A stretch of 64,000 nt of DNA, from NCBI GenBank assembly GCA_934667175.1, contig CAKULN010000009.1, positions 15,325-79,324 on the forward strand, in the 5' to 3' direction. Made by a program: the position numbers and the translations under genes. Within the stretch, counting starts at the first letter, position 1. Every line of letters begins with the position of its first letter. Under the pieces are notes generated by a model, which was given only the letters and a program-made list of their open reading frames with translations, did no database searches and was not told the origin of the DNA. The stretch is from an uncultured Bacteroidales bacterium (GTDB taxonomy: Bacteria > Bacteroidota > Bacteroidia > Bacteroidales > UBA932). Below are positions 45,605 to 54,466 of this stretch, piece after piece.

Positions 45605-47086
45605 ATGAAAAAGAGCATTTGCCTGTATTTCCAGGTTCATCAGCCTACAAGACTGAGGCAGTACCGATTCTTTGACATCGGCAAGGATTCCCACTACTAT
45701 GATGATTTCGCTGACAGGACTATCCTTCGCAGGATAGCCCAGCGATGCTATATTCCGATGAACAACCTCCTGCTGGACCTTATCAAGCGGTACGGAAGCG
45801 ACTTTAAGGTGACATTCTCGATCACCGGTTCCGTTCTGGAGCAGTTCGAGAGGTACGCACCGGATGTGCTGGACAGCTTCCGGGAACTGGCTAAGACCGG
45901 TTGTGTGGAGTTCCTCGGGGAGACATATTACCACTCCCTCGCCTCGCTTGCCAATTTCGGAGAATTCAAGCATCAGGTGGAGAAGCACTCCGCCGCGATC
46001 GAGAGGTATTTCGGAGTGAAGCCTACGGCTTTCAGAAACACTGAACTGATATATTCAGACTCCATCGGCCGCGATGTCTATGACCTTGGCTTTAAGGTCA
46101 TGCTCGCTGAGGGTGCCCGGCATATTCTTGGATGGAAGAGTCCGGACTACATCTACACTGACAGTCAGCAGAAGCACTTGAAACTGCTGCTTCGCAATTA
46201 TTCTCTCAGCGATGACATCGCGTTCCGTTTCTCCGACAGAGGATGGAAGGACTGGCCGCTTACGGGTGAGAAGTACCTATCTTGGCTTAAGGCCGCCGAC
46301 GGAGACATCGTGAATCTGTTCATGGACTACGAGACATTCGGAGAGCATCAGAAAGAGAGTACGGGAATATTCGATTTCATGAGATATCTGCCTGAGATTC
46401 TGCTGAAGGACGGTTCGTTCGAGTTCACCACTCCGACTTTGGCCGCCAAAAAGCTCAAGCCTATAGCTGAGATCGAGGTTCAGGATCCGATCTCATGGGC
46501 CGATGAGGAGAGGGATGTGACCGCATGGCTTGGAAACGAGCTCCAGCAGGATGCTTACAACAAGCTTTATGGACAGGCCGAGAAACTGGCCATTCTGAAT
46601 GACCCGGTTCTCTGGGAGGATTTCGGGCACCTTCAGGAGAGTGATCACCTTTATTATATGAGCACCAAGTTCTTCTCTGACGGTGAGGTTCATAGTTATT
46701 TCAATCCTTACAACACTCCTTACGAGGCGTTCATCAACTACATGAACGTGCTTAGTGACTTTATCATCAGGATTGATGATGCGATGACCACTTCTGGAAA
46801 GAAGGTGAAGGACAGCGCTTCGGCAGGCAAGTCATCGAAGAAAGTCGCTTCGGCAGGCTCAGCGACCGGCGTGAAGAAGGCCGCTGTCAGAAAGAAAGTG
46901 GCTGAGGAATCTTCATCAAAGGTCTCTGTTTCTAAAAAAGCGACAAAGCCGGTCACGTCGGTCACTGAGCTTGTCGAAGTGACCGCCCCGTCGAGTAAGT
47001 CTTCAAAAAAAGTCGCTTCGGCAAGCTCAGCGACCGCAAAAAAGAGTCCAAAAACAAAGACAACCAAACAAGTAAAAAAGAAATAA
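45605..47086 (+). CDS. GH57 family alpha-amylase-like enzyme with Lys/Ser/Ala-rich tail
   Basis: The 493-residue protein has a GH57 catalytic domain (about 1-395): HQPTRLRQYRFFD, nucleophile E147 in FRNTELIYSD and acid/base D241 in LFMDYETFGEH. It acts on alpha-glucan, as fits the operon. From about residue 399 a low-complexity tail (K, S, A, V, T) runs to the end. The tail DNA contains three REP-like palindromes, which are translated as VASAGSAT, SVTELVEVT and VASASSAT. It ends directly against the next start (TAA then ATG). Confidence 0.92.
   Translation: MKKSICLYFQVHQPTRLRQYRFFDIGKDSHYYDDFADRTILRRIAQRCYIPMNNLLLDLIKRYGSDFKVTFSITGSVLEQFERYAPDVLDSFRELAKTGCVEFLGETYYHSLASLANFGEFKHQVEKHSAAIERYFGVKPTAFRNTELIYSDSIGRDVYDLGFKVMLAEGARHILGWKSPDYIYTDSQQKHLKLLLRNYSLSDDIAFRFSDRGWKDWPLTGEKYLSWLKAADGDIVNLFMDYETFGEHQKESTGIFDFMRYLPEILLKDGSFEFTTPTLAAKKLKPIAEIEVQDPISWADEERDVTAWLGNELQQDAYNKLYGQAEKLAILNDPVLWEDFGHLQESDHLYYMSTKFFSDGEVHSYFNPYNTPYEAFINYMNVLSDFIIRIDDAMTTSGKKVKDSASAGKSSKKVASAGSATGVKKAAVRKKVAEESSSKVSVSKKATKPVTSVTELVEVTAPSSKSSKKVASASSATAKKSPKTKTTKQVKKK
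46844..46866. repeat. REP-like palindrome inside the GH57 tail (copy A)
   Basis: gtcgcttcggcaggctcagcgac-type palindrome with core cttcggcaggctcag; ends gtcgc/gcgac pair. Encodes VASAGSAT in the tail. A shortened relative (agcgcttcggcaggcaa) precedes it at about 46813-46829. Confidence 0.85.
46961..46983. repeat. REP-like palindrome inside the GH57 tail (copy B)
   Basis: Core ctgagcttgtcgaag with ends gtcac/gtgac, in the opposite orientation to copies A and C. Translated as SVTELVEVT. Confidence 0.85.
47012..47034. repeat. REP-like palindrome inside the GH57 tail (copy C)
   Basis: Core cttcggcaagctcag with ends gtcgc/gcgac. Translated as VASASSAT. Confidence 0.85.
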
Positions 47087-50000
47087 ATGACAAACGAACT
47101 GACAAATCCAGACTATTTGTTTGAGGTCAGTTGGGAGGTGTGCAACAAGGTCGGCGGCATCTACACTGTGATCGCCACCAAATCGCTTTATTTGAAGCAG
47201 CAGCTTCACAAGCACCACATCCTGATTGGCCCTGATGTTTGGATGGACACTGAAAGCAATCCGGATTTCATAGAGGATCCGCATCTTTACAGTCTATGGA
47301 AAGCCCAGGCCGCGTCTGAGGGAATCAGAGTACGGATCGGCAAATGGAACGTTCCCGGAAATCCTATTGCTATCTTGGTGGATTTCAAACAGTTCCTTAC
47401 GAGCCAGAACGACATTTTGTCCAAATACTGGGAGCGTTTTCAGGTCGATTCCATCACCGGCAACTGGGACTACAAGGAGAATTTCCTTTTCGGCTATGCG
47501 GCTGGAAAAGTTATAGAGAGCTTCAGAAACTTCAATCTGAGTGCATCTGACAAGGTCGTGGCACAGTTCCATGAGTGGCAGACGGGAGCCGGCCTCCTTT
47601 ATCTGAAGTACAAGCAATTGCCAATCGCCACCGTGTTCACGACCCACGCCACGGTTGTCGGTCGCTGCATCGCCGGCAACAACCTGCCTCTGTACGATTC
47701 GATGAACCTCTACGATGGAGACCAGAAGGCCCGCCAGTTCAATGTGATTGCCCGTCACTCGCTTGAGAAGAAATCGGCTCAGAACGCTGACATATTCACA
47801 ACCGTCAGTGAGATCACCGCGAAAGAGTGCGAGCAGTTCCTTCAGCGCAAGGTGGATGTCGTGACACCGAACGGCTTCGAGAACAGTTTCACTCCGGCCA
47901 CGGATGAGGAATATGACGAGAAGCGCCGTGCCGCGCGCGCGAAATTGATTGAGGTGGCCACAGCGATGTCGGGCGAAGAGGTATCGAAGGATGCCATCCT
48001 CATAGGCATCGGTGGGCGTTATGAATATCGCAACAAAGGCATTGATGTGTTCATCGACGCTCTGAAAAAGCTTCAGGACACCGAGGCGCAAGGCCGTGAC
48101 ATCCAGGCGTTCATTATGATCCCTTCCGGTCACAACGGAGCCGACAAGGATCTGGTCGCCAAACTCTCCGGTACCGGTTCAGCGGACTACACCACACAGG
48201 TCTCCCACTATCTGATGGACAATGAATATGATGTCATAACTCATCGTTTCAAGGAGTTGGGCTTCACCAACGCCAAGGGGAGCCGTGTGAAGGTCTATTT
48301 CATTCCTTCCTATCTGAACGGGACGGACGGTGTGTTCAACATGAAGTACTACGACCTGCTTGTTGGACTCGACCTGACCCTGTTCCCGTCTTACTACGAG
48401 CCTTGGGGCTACACTCCTTTGGAGAGCCTTGCGTTCAGCATTCCGTCTCTTACCACAAGTCTGGCTGGTTTCGGCCTTTGGGTAAGGTCGCATTATGGCA
48501 AGGAACACCCTGGCATCACTGTCCTTGACAGAAATGACTCCAATTATTTCGAGGTCGTGGACGGAGTCGTGGCGAGAATCAAGGAGATCGCCGCCCTTGA
48601 CAGCGAAGGCCGTAAGGCGTACATGGCTTCGGCGAAGGATGTCTCCACGATAGCCCTGTGGGAAAACCAGATTCAGTATTACAAGGAAGCATATTCAAAG
48701 GCCATAGAGAAAGTGATTGAGGCCAAGGGTGCTTTCCCGGATGAACTTAATGAAGATAAATCAATGGCATACAAGAAGATAGAAATCAATAATCCTACTT
48801 GGAAGAGTGTGATGGTGACCCGTCACCTTCCGACCGCCCTCTCCGGGCTTGAGACACTTTCCAAGAATCTTTGGTGGTGCTGGAACGAGTCCGCCAAGTC
48901 TCTTTTCAAATCGATCGACCCGGTCATCTGGCACAACACCTGCCACAATCCTATGGCACTGCTTGACGCAGTGAGCCTCAAGAGGTTCAAGGCCTTGGCC
49001 AAGGACGAGGCATTCCTTGGGGAGCTCAAGTCCGTGATGGACGAGTTCAACGCCTACATGGCTCTCAAGGCTGAGCGTAAAGATCCGTCCATCGCTTATT
49101 TCTGCATGGAATATGGTCTTGACACGTCGCTGAAGATCTATTCCGGAGGTCTCGGGCTTCTGGCTGGAGACTATCTGAAGGAGACCAGCGACATGAATGT
49201 CAACCTCGTGGCTGTCGGACTTCTGTACCGTTACGGTTACTTCACCCAGATCATCACCGGTCAGGGAGAGCAGGTCGCACGCTACGACGCCCAGGACTTC
49301 ACCAAGATTCCGGCCGAGCCTGTCATGGATGCCGAGGGCAACTGGATGACCACGAGCGTGGCTTTCCCTGGACGCACGATCACTGCCCGCCTCTGGAAGG
49401 TGGCCGTCGGACGTACAGACCTCTATCTGCTTGACACAGACTATGAGGCGAACTCCCCCGAGGACCGTCAGGTGACCTATCATCTCTATGGAGGCGATTG
49501 GGAGAACCGTCTGAAGCAGGAACTTCTGCTCGGAGTCGGAGGCATCAGAGCCCTCAGAAATCTCGGAATCAATCCGCAGATCTACCATTGCAACGAAGGT
49601 CATGCTGCTTTTACCGGACTTGAAAGGCTTCGTGAATATATTCAAAATGACAATCTTGACTTCGGTGAGGCGCTTGAGGTCGTGAGGGCGTCATCGCTCT
49701 TCACCACCCACACTCCTGTGCCGGCAGGCCACGACGCTTTCGACGAGGGCCTGTTAAGGAAATATATCGGTCACTATCCTCAGCGCCTGAAGGTTGATTG
49801 GGAGACCATGATGGGGCTTGGCAAGGTGAACGGAAACGATGTGAACGAGGAGTTCTCTATGAGTATCCTTGCCGCCAACCTCTCACAGAACGTCAATGGA
49901 GTTTCGATGCTCCACGGCAAGGTGAGCAAGGACATATTCAGCAAGATGTACCCTGGCTATCTACCGGAGGAACTGTACATCAGCTATGTTACCAACGGTG

Positions 50001-51328
50001 TGCACTATCCGACTTGGGCTGCTGCGGAGTGGAAGAAGATCCATGCCCGTGTGTTCGGACCTGAATTCGCCACCCATCACTACGACAGGTCTTGCTTCGA
50101 AGGCATCTACAAGGTCGCTGACTCCGAGATCTGGGAGACCAGAAAGACTCTGAAGAAGAGGCTCATAGACATCGTGAAGGAGCGCATCTCCGATCCTGCC
50201 CAGTGCAATCATTACTCTCCGAGCCAGATTGTGGCGATCAAGGAGAATCTTCGTGACGATGTGCTGACAATCGGTTTCGCCCGTCGTTTCGCGACCTACA
50301 AGAGAGGAACGCTTCTGTTCACTGATCTTGACAGGCTCGACGCCATCGTCAATGATCCGAAACATCCTGTTCAGTTCCTGTTCGCCGGCAAGGCTCACCC
50401 TGCCGACAAGGCCGGTCAGGATCTCATCAAGAGGATCATCGAGATCTCCAAGCAGGACCGCTTCGTCGGAAAGATCGTCTTCATTCCAGGATATGACATC
50501 TCTCTGGCCAAGAGGCTCGTGCAGGGTGTTGATGTGTGGATGAACAACCCTACAAGGCCTCTGGAGGCTTCCGGAACCTCCGGTGAGAAGGCTTCGATGA
50601 ACGGTGTGATGCACTTCTCCGTGCTAGATGGTTGGTGGGTCGAGGGCTACAAGCCGGGTGCCGGCTGGGCTCTTCCTCTGGAGCGCACATACGATGACCA
50701 GAACTACCAGAACGAGCTTGACGCGGCCACAATCTACACCACGATCGAGAATGAGATCGCTCCTGCCTACTACGATGTGGACAAGGCTCTCGGTCTGTCA
50801 CCTACCTGGGTAGGTTACATCAAGAACACGATAGCCCAGGTGGCCAACAACTTCACAACCAACAGAATGCTTACAGACTACTGTAACCAGTACTACTATC
50901 CTCAGTCAGAGCGTTCTGTGAATATGATTGCTGATGACTACAAGATGGCACGTGTAATCTCCGCATGGAAGAAGAAGGCTCGCCGCGAGTGGCAGAACGT
51001 AGAGGTTGTCTCACAGACACAACCGGATCCTTCGTACAGCCTGTCCGAGTCCAATGCATTGACTTCTGAGGTCGTACTGAATCTTGGAGATCTTTCTCCT
51101 GAAGACATCGGTGTGGAGATGTTGTTCGCCACAACTGACGTCAAGCATCAGCTGCATATTCAAGAAAAGTGTGACTACGATGTGGTTGAGTTCAATGACG
51201 GTGTCGCAAAGTACCGCGCGTCCATCCTTCCTGACAGGACAGGTATGTACCAGGTGGCGGTCAGAATGTACGCCAAGAACCCGTTGTTACCTCACAGACA
51301 GGACTTTGAATTGGTGAAATGGTTATAG
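47087..51328 (+). CDS. Glycogen synthase (GT3-like) fused to alpha-glucan phosphorylase (GT35)
   Basis: This 1413-residue protein joins two opposed enzymes. Residues 1 to about 555 are a eukaryote-like GT3 glycogen synthase (EVCNKVGGIYTVIATKS, FTTHATVVGRCIAGN, FPSYYEPWGYTPLESLA). Residues 560-1413 are an alpha-glucan phosphorylase of the 850-residue class (IYSGGLGLLAGDYLKETSD, YHCNEGHAAFTGLERL, and the PLP-lysine region EASGTSGEKASMNG). The phosphorylase half starts at Met560 (ATG 48764) after an A+T-rich stretch, suggesting that two separate genes fused. The frame is unbroken throughout. It overlaps ribF by 10 nt. Confidence 0.95.
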   Translation: MTNELTNPDYLFEVSWEVCNKVGGIYTVIATKSLYLKQQLHKHHILIGPDVWMDTESNPDFIEDPHLYSLWKAQAASEGIRVRIGKWNVPGNPIAILVDFKQFLTSQNDILSKYWERFQVDSITGNWDYKENFLFGYAAGKVIESFRNFNLSASDKVVAQFHEWQTGAGLLYLKYKQLPIATVFTTHATVVGRCIAGNNLPLYDSMNLYDGDQKARQFNVIARHSLEKKSAQNADIFTTVSEITAKECEQFLQRKVDVVTPNGFENSFTPATDEEYDEKRRAARAKLIEVATAMSGEEVSKDAILIGIGGRYEYRNKGIDVFIDALKKLQDTEAQGRDIQAFIMIPSGHNGADKDLVAKLSGTGSADYTTQVSHYLMDNEYDVITHRFKELGFTNAKGSRVKVYFIPSYLNGTDGVFNMKYYDLLVGLDLTLFPSYYEPWGYTPLESLAFSIPSLTTSLAGFGLWVRSHYGKEHPGITVLDRNDSNYFEVVDGVVARIKEIAALDSEGRKAYMASAKDVSTIALWENQIQYYKEAYSKAIEKVIEAKGAFPDELNEDKSMAYKKIEINNPTWKSVMVTRHLPTALSGLETLSKNLWWCWNESAKSLFKSIDPVIWHNTCHNPMALLDAVSLKRFKALAKDEAFLGELKSVMDEFNAYMALKAERKDPSIAYFCMEYGLDTSLKIYSGGLGLLAGDYLKETSDMNVNLVAVGLLYRYGYFTQIITGQGEQVARYDAQDFTKIPAEPVMDAEGNWMTTSVAFPGRTITARLWKVAVGRTDLYLLDTDYEANSPEDRQVTYHLYGGDWENRLKQELLLGVGGIRALRNLGINPQIYHCNEGHAAFTGLERLREYIQNDNLDFGEALEVVRASSLFTTHTPVPAGHDAFDEGLLRKYIGHYPQRLKVDWETMMGLGKVNGNDVNEEFSMSILAANLSQNVNGVSMLHGKVSKDIFSKMYPGYLPEELYISYVTNGVHYPTWAAAEWKKIHARVFGPEFATHHYDRSCFEGIYKVADSEIWETRKTLKKRLIDIVKERISDPAQCNHYSPSQIVAIKENLRDDVLTIGFARRFATYKRGTLLFTDLDRLDAIVNDPKHPVQFLFAGKAHPADKAGQDLIKRIIEISKQDRFVGKIVFIPGYDISLAKRLVQGVDVWMNNPTRPLEASGTSGEKASMNGVMHFSVLDGWWVEGYKPGAGWALPLERTYDDQNYQNELDAATIYTTIENEIAPAYYDVDKALGLSPTWVGYIKNTIAQVANNFTTNRMLTDYCNQYYYPQSERSVNMIADDYKMARVISAWKKKARREWQNVEVVSQTQPDPSYSLSESNALTSEVVLNLGDLSPEDIGVEMLFATTDVKHQLHIQEKCDYDVVEFNDGVAKYRASILPDRTGMYQVAVRMYAKNPLLPHRQDFELVKWL

Positions 51329-52197
51329 CGACCGGATTCTTTGACGGTGTCCACATCGGGCACCGTTTTGTGATTGAGCGGCTTGTGAACGCGGCCAGGG
51401 AGAGGGGCGACCAGAGCATGGTCGTCACTTTCTGGCCTCATCCGCGCAACGTGCTTCAGGACGATGCCCGCAACCTAAGGCTTCTCACATCTTTGGACGA
51501 GAAGAAGGCGTTGCTCAAGAGCCTCGGAGTGGATCACGTCGAGGTGCTGCCTTTCACCAAAGAGTTCAGCCGGTTGACCACTCAGGAATATTTCCGTGAT
51601 GTTCTCATTCCTCGTTTCGGTGCGAAGGCTGTCCTGATCGGCTACGACAACCGGATGGGCTGCGATCCGCAGACTCAGGAATCCATCGAGAGGATCGCTG
51701 AGGGTGAGGGACTTGATGTAGTCCGTCTGGGCAGCGTCACATCTCCGTCAGGTATAACGGTAAGTTCCACCAAGATCCGTGAGGCCGTGGCTGCTGGGGA
51801 GATGGAGTCCGCAGCCGCGATGCTTGGGTATGAATATTCATTGCTGGGAGTTGTCGTGGCGGGTAACCGTCTTGGCCGCACGATCGGTTTCCCGACAGCG
51901 AACATCCAGCTCTACGAGCCTTTGAAACTGGTTCCCGGCAATGGCGTCTATTCCGTTGAGGCCGAGACCATTGGCCGTAAGTTCAAAGGGATGTGCAACA
52001 TCGGTGTCCGTCCGACCGTCCGCTCCGGTGGCCAGCGCACCATAGAGACCAACATCTTCGACTTTGACGAGGACATCTATGGCCTCGACCTAAAAGTCAC
52101 CTTCCACCACAAGATCCGTGACGAGCACCGTTTCGACTCCATCAATGCCCTCAAGTCCCAGCTTGCCACCGACAAGGCTCGCATTCTGGCGGAATGA
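51319..52197 (+). CDS. ribF: Bifunctional riboflavin kinase/FAD synthetase
   Basis: RibF converts riboflavin to FMN and FAD. The 292-residue product has an N-terminal FAD synthetase domain (about 1-155: VIATGFFDGVHIGHRF, VTFWPHPRNVL, GYDNRMGCD, ISSTKIRE-like SSTKIREAV) and a C-terminal riboflavin kinase domain (about 165-290: GRTIGFPTANIQL, GNGVYSVEA). The N-terminus is slightly short compared with typical members. It overlaps the synthase-phosphorylase gene by 10 nt, so it is probably the last gene of that transcript although unrelated in function. Confidence 0.94.
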   Translation: MVIATGFFDGVHIGHRFVIERLVNAARERGDQSMVVTFWPHPRNVLQDDARNLRLLTSLDEKKALLKSLGVDHVEVLPFTKEFSRLTTQEYFRDVLIPRFGAKAVLIGYDNRMGCDPQTQESIERIAEGEGLDVVRLGSVTSPSGITVSSTKIREAVAAGEMESAAAMLGYEYSLLGVVVAGNRLGRTIGFPTANIQLYEPLKLVPGNGVYSVEAETIGRKFKGMCNIGVRPTVRSGGQRTIETNIFDFDEDIYGLDLKVTFHHKIRDEHRFDSINALKSQLATDKARILAE

Positions 52198-52227
52198 CTA
52201 TGCGGCTTTACTGATCAGGATGCCCAA

Positions 52228-52284
52228 GGTAATCCCCCTTCCCGAATTTTTCACGTTACAAAAATTGCGAGAAGGGGGATTACC
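52228..52284. terminator. Long hairpin after ribF
   Basis: Arms ggtaatccccctt/aagggggattacc pair perfectly over 13 bp, with a second pair aattttt/aaaaatt inside. No T-run follows. It is probably a transcription end or a mobile palindromic unit. Confidence 0.55.
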
Positions 52285-52319
52285 TCGAGTCGCAGTCCAC
52301 TTATGCAAAAGTTAATTTC

Positions 52320-52528
52320 ACGGTACTTTTAGCTTTTGTAAAAGTTAAATCTGCTATTAAATTTGCTTTTCCAAAAGCGAATTTTTATTTTTGCTTCTGT
52401 AAGTAAGAAAGAAATGGATGTCCGGCTAAAGCCTTTCTGGCCGGACGAACTGCAGAAATCATCCGCTTTGTCCGGCCAGAACGCAATCCACCGGACGAAC
52501 TGTGCCAAGGATTTTCTTTTCTGTAATG
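52320..52528. repeat. Repeat-rich intergenic region between ribF and the protease gene
   Basis: Short hairpins of the type cttttgtaaaag and gcttttccaaaagc occur near 52340-52380. A 12-bp inverted repeat ttctggccggac/gtccggccagaa occupies 52435-52481. The segment ccggacgaact occurs twice (52441, 52491), and a related agttcgtccga occurs in the gltX downstream region near 57920. Short open frames here on both strands show no family pattern and are probably not genes. Confidence 0.6.
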
Positions 52529-53473
52529 TCATTCCACAAGGAAGTCGTAGAATGGAGTCCAGAAATAATTGTTTGGCTGAAGGTATAACTTCTTTGCTTT
52601 GAAGTCGATGATCATGTTGAAGCGCTTCAGGAAATTGTTTCCAAGAGTGCCGTCGATGTCGCTCTTGCTCTGCATCCCTTCCGTCAATGTGGAGAACGCA
52701 CCAGCGACTTTCGGTAATATGTATGGCCCGACAGTGACCTCGTCCAAAAAAATATTCCGGAGTTCTCCGCTTCCCTCGTCTGAACTGGAAATATGTGAAA
52801 TGGCGAACGGCCTTTGGGTGTCGAGCAGATTGTGACTGTTTACGAATGGGGTGTTAAGGTCGATAACCCTGTCCGATCCGGTGTCAACTTCCAGCAGCAG
52901 ATCATATTCAGTGCCGCTGATTTTTACGGGCATCGTGATAAAAGGCACATCGTATTTGTACTCGAATGGAAACATGACCGGCCCTGCAGTGATTTCAAGC
53001 GGTTCCTTCTTCGAGTAGCAGTAAATTGTCATATCATCATAATTGATCTCGATGTTGAAGGCTCTTAACGCATTGAGACCCACCACTCCGTCCCAGTACT
53101 CCGGTGGGTAAGGAATATGTGCGCATCCTGCCTTCTCGTATTGGATGGTGCCGATCTTCACGGAATTGTCGTGGCTGTACTCCACGGTGTTATGTCCGGT
53201 GGCTCCAAGATTGTTTGTTTCCTTCCCTTTATGGATAAGCCCTTGGAGCCTCAGTGAATTAGTGTTCAGGACAAGAGACGATGCACCTGTGTCTACAAGG
53301 AAATTCAAAGAATCTGATCCGTTTACAAATGCTGTGACATAAATTCTGTTATCCTGCGCAAGGCGAAAGGGAATCTCTCCTTCCGGTTGTCTGTCCACGA
53401 TTTTCGCATTGATGTTCTGATGCCAGCAGAACAGAGCGGCAAACACGCACAGCAAAATCCTGAGATGTCTCAT
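52529..53473 (-). CDS. Secreted retropepsin-like aspartic protease
   Basis: The 314-residue protein has a signal peptide (MRHLRILLCVFAALFCWHQNINA) and two aspartic protease half-sites, DTGAS at 61-65 (LNFLVDTGASSLVLN) and DTGS at 197-200 (LLEVDTGSDRVIDL), so one chain carries both catalytic aspartates. An YWDGVVGLNALRAFN flap-following region and FLKRFNMIIDF near the end fit. An upstream extension of 18 codons is open, but 53473 gives the signal peptide. It has its own promoter and is convergent with ribF. Confidence 0.88.
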   Translation of the reverse strand: MRHLRILLCVFAALFCWHQNINAKIVDRQPEGEIPFRLAQDNRIYVTAFVNGSDSLNFLVDTGASSLVLNTNSLRLQGLIHKGKETNNLGATGHNTVEYSHDNSVKIGTIQYEKAGCAHIPYPPEYWDGVVGLNALRAFNIEINYDDMTIYCYSKKEPLEITAGPVMFPFEYKYDVPFITMPVKISGTEYDLLLEVDTGSDRVIDLNTPFVNSHNLLDTQRPFAISHISSSDEGSGELRNIFLDEVTVGPYILPKVAGAFSTLTEGMQSKSDIDGTLGNNFLKRFNMIIDFKAKKLYLQPNNYFWTPFYDFLVE

Positions 53474-53491
53474 AGTCAGTGTAATTTTGTG

Positions 53492-53522
53492 TAAAGTTAG
53501 CTTTTTTCTATATAATACCAAA
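53492..53522 (-). promoter_or_regulatory. Promoter of the aspartic protease gene
   Basis: On the minus strand: TTTG (53522-53519), 19-nt spacer, TAACTTTA (53499-53492), one mismatch from TAnnTTTG. It lies 19 nt before the start. Confidence 0.6.
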
Positions 53523-53816
53523 AGCAAAATAAGGGGTGATCAGTGCTTGTGTGGGGGGCGGAGAGCTTGTCTTTGCACCCTGAAAGGGCGATTTCTGGTA
53601 CTTGGGGTGCAAAACGGTGGGTTCTGCACCCTGGCGGTACGGGTGGGAGGGGCATTGTTTTACCAGTGGTGTCATGTCAGTTCCACAGTTCTCCTTCCGG
53701 ATGATTTTGTGGGACGTATCGTGTCATCGGTGGTGTCATGGCGGGCAATGCGGAATGATCTCGATCCGTTTTTAGGAGGAGTTGACTGGATATTCGCTAT
53801 TTGAAAGAAAAATTGC
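53523..53816. other. Intergenic stretch with inverted repeat, no gene seen
   Basis: tttgcaccc (53572-53580) pairs with gggtgcaaa (53605-53613), and a third tgcaccc follows at 53625-53631. The phrase ggtgtcatg appears twice (about 53669 and 53733). An open frame of about 100 codons crosses it but has no signal, domain or codon pattern of neighbouring genes. Confidence 0.6.
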
Positions 53817-53991
53817 TATATTTGCAGAAACAGGCAGGGGTTCCGCCGGAAAAGGGCGGGACTTCGTTTTAGTGTTATGGCTCCGAAAGGGGAGGGCGGA
53901 GGGCAATGGCCGCTGGAATATTCATAAATAATTTGCCGACAAGTGATTGCCCACTTGCGGCTGAGTGAAAAGGAGCATAATTAGTTTCATT
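53817..53991 (+). promoter_or_regulatory. greA promoter -7 box and structured leader
   Basis: TATATTTG (53817-53824) matches TAnnTTTG; a TTTG at 53800 has only a 13-nt spacer. The leader to the greA start is about 160 nt. It contains ttccgccggaaaagggcgggac and the hairpin gccg-a-caagtg/cacttg-c-ggc (53935-53961). The long structured leader could regulate translation; no known riboswitch is recognised. Confidence 0.5.
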
Positions 53992-54462
53992 ATGGCTGAA
54001 ATTCATTATATGACCCAGGAAGGGTTGGACAAGCTGAAGAAGGACCTGGCCGATGCTTTGGCGCAGCGTCCTGTCATCTCCGCGGCTATCGCGGAGGCAA
54101 GGGAAAAGGGAGACCTCTCCGAGAATGCTGAATATGACGCGGCGCGTGACGCTCAGGGATTGTTGGAGGTTAAGATCGCCAAACTCAAGGACCTCGTGGC
54201 TAACGCCAAGGTCATTGACGAGTCCAAGATCGGCACCGACAAGGTGCAGATCATGAACAAGGTCAAGGTGGAGAACCTTGCGGCCAAGCAGGTGATGGAG
54301 TTTACCATTGTCGGCGAGACCGAGGCGGATTTCGCCCACGGCAAGCTCGCTTCGACCACTCCTATCGCCAAGGCTTTGATCGGCCACTCGAAAGGCGAGA
54401 TCGTGGACGCCAAGGTGCCGTCCGGCATAATCAAGTTCAAGATCCTCGACATCACACTCTAA
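53992..54462 (+). CDS. greA: Transcription elongation factor GreA
   Basis: GreA rescues backtracked RNA polymerase by stimulating transcript cleavage. The 156-residue protein has the N-terminal coiled coil with the acidic tip (AREKGDLSENAEYDAARDAQG, near 38-58) and the C-terminal FKBP-like domain with STTPIAKALIGHSKGEIV. The ATG at 53992 is chosen over an open extension of nine codons, giving MAEIHYMTQEGLDKLK. The HIT gene follows after 4 nt. Confidence 0.96.
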   Translation: MAEIHYMTQEGLDKLKKDLADALAQRPVISAAIAEAREKGDLSENAEYDAARDAQGLLEVKIAKLKDLVANAKVIDESKIGTDKVQIMNKVKVENLAAKQVMEFTIVGETEADFAHGKLASTTPIAKALIGHSKGEIVDAKVPSGIIKFKILDITL

Positions 54463-54466
54463 GACG

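Noticed and set aside
52329..52602. Overlapping short frames on both strands after ribF
   Set aside because: They lie in palindromic repeat DNA and show low-complexity accidental translations.
53487..53804. Open frame of about 105 codons before greA
   Set aside because: No signal, domain or coding pattern; crosses an inverted repeat and the promoter of the protease gene.
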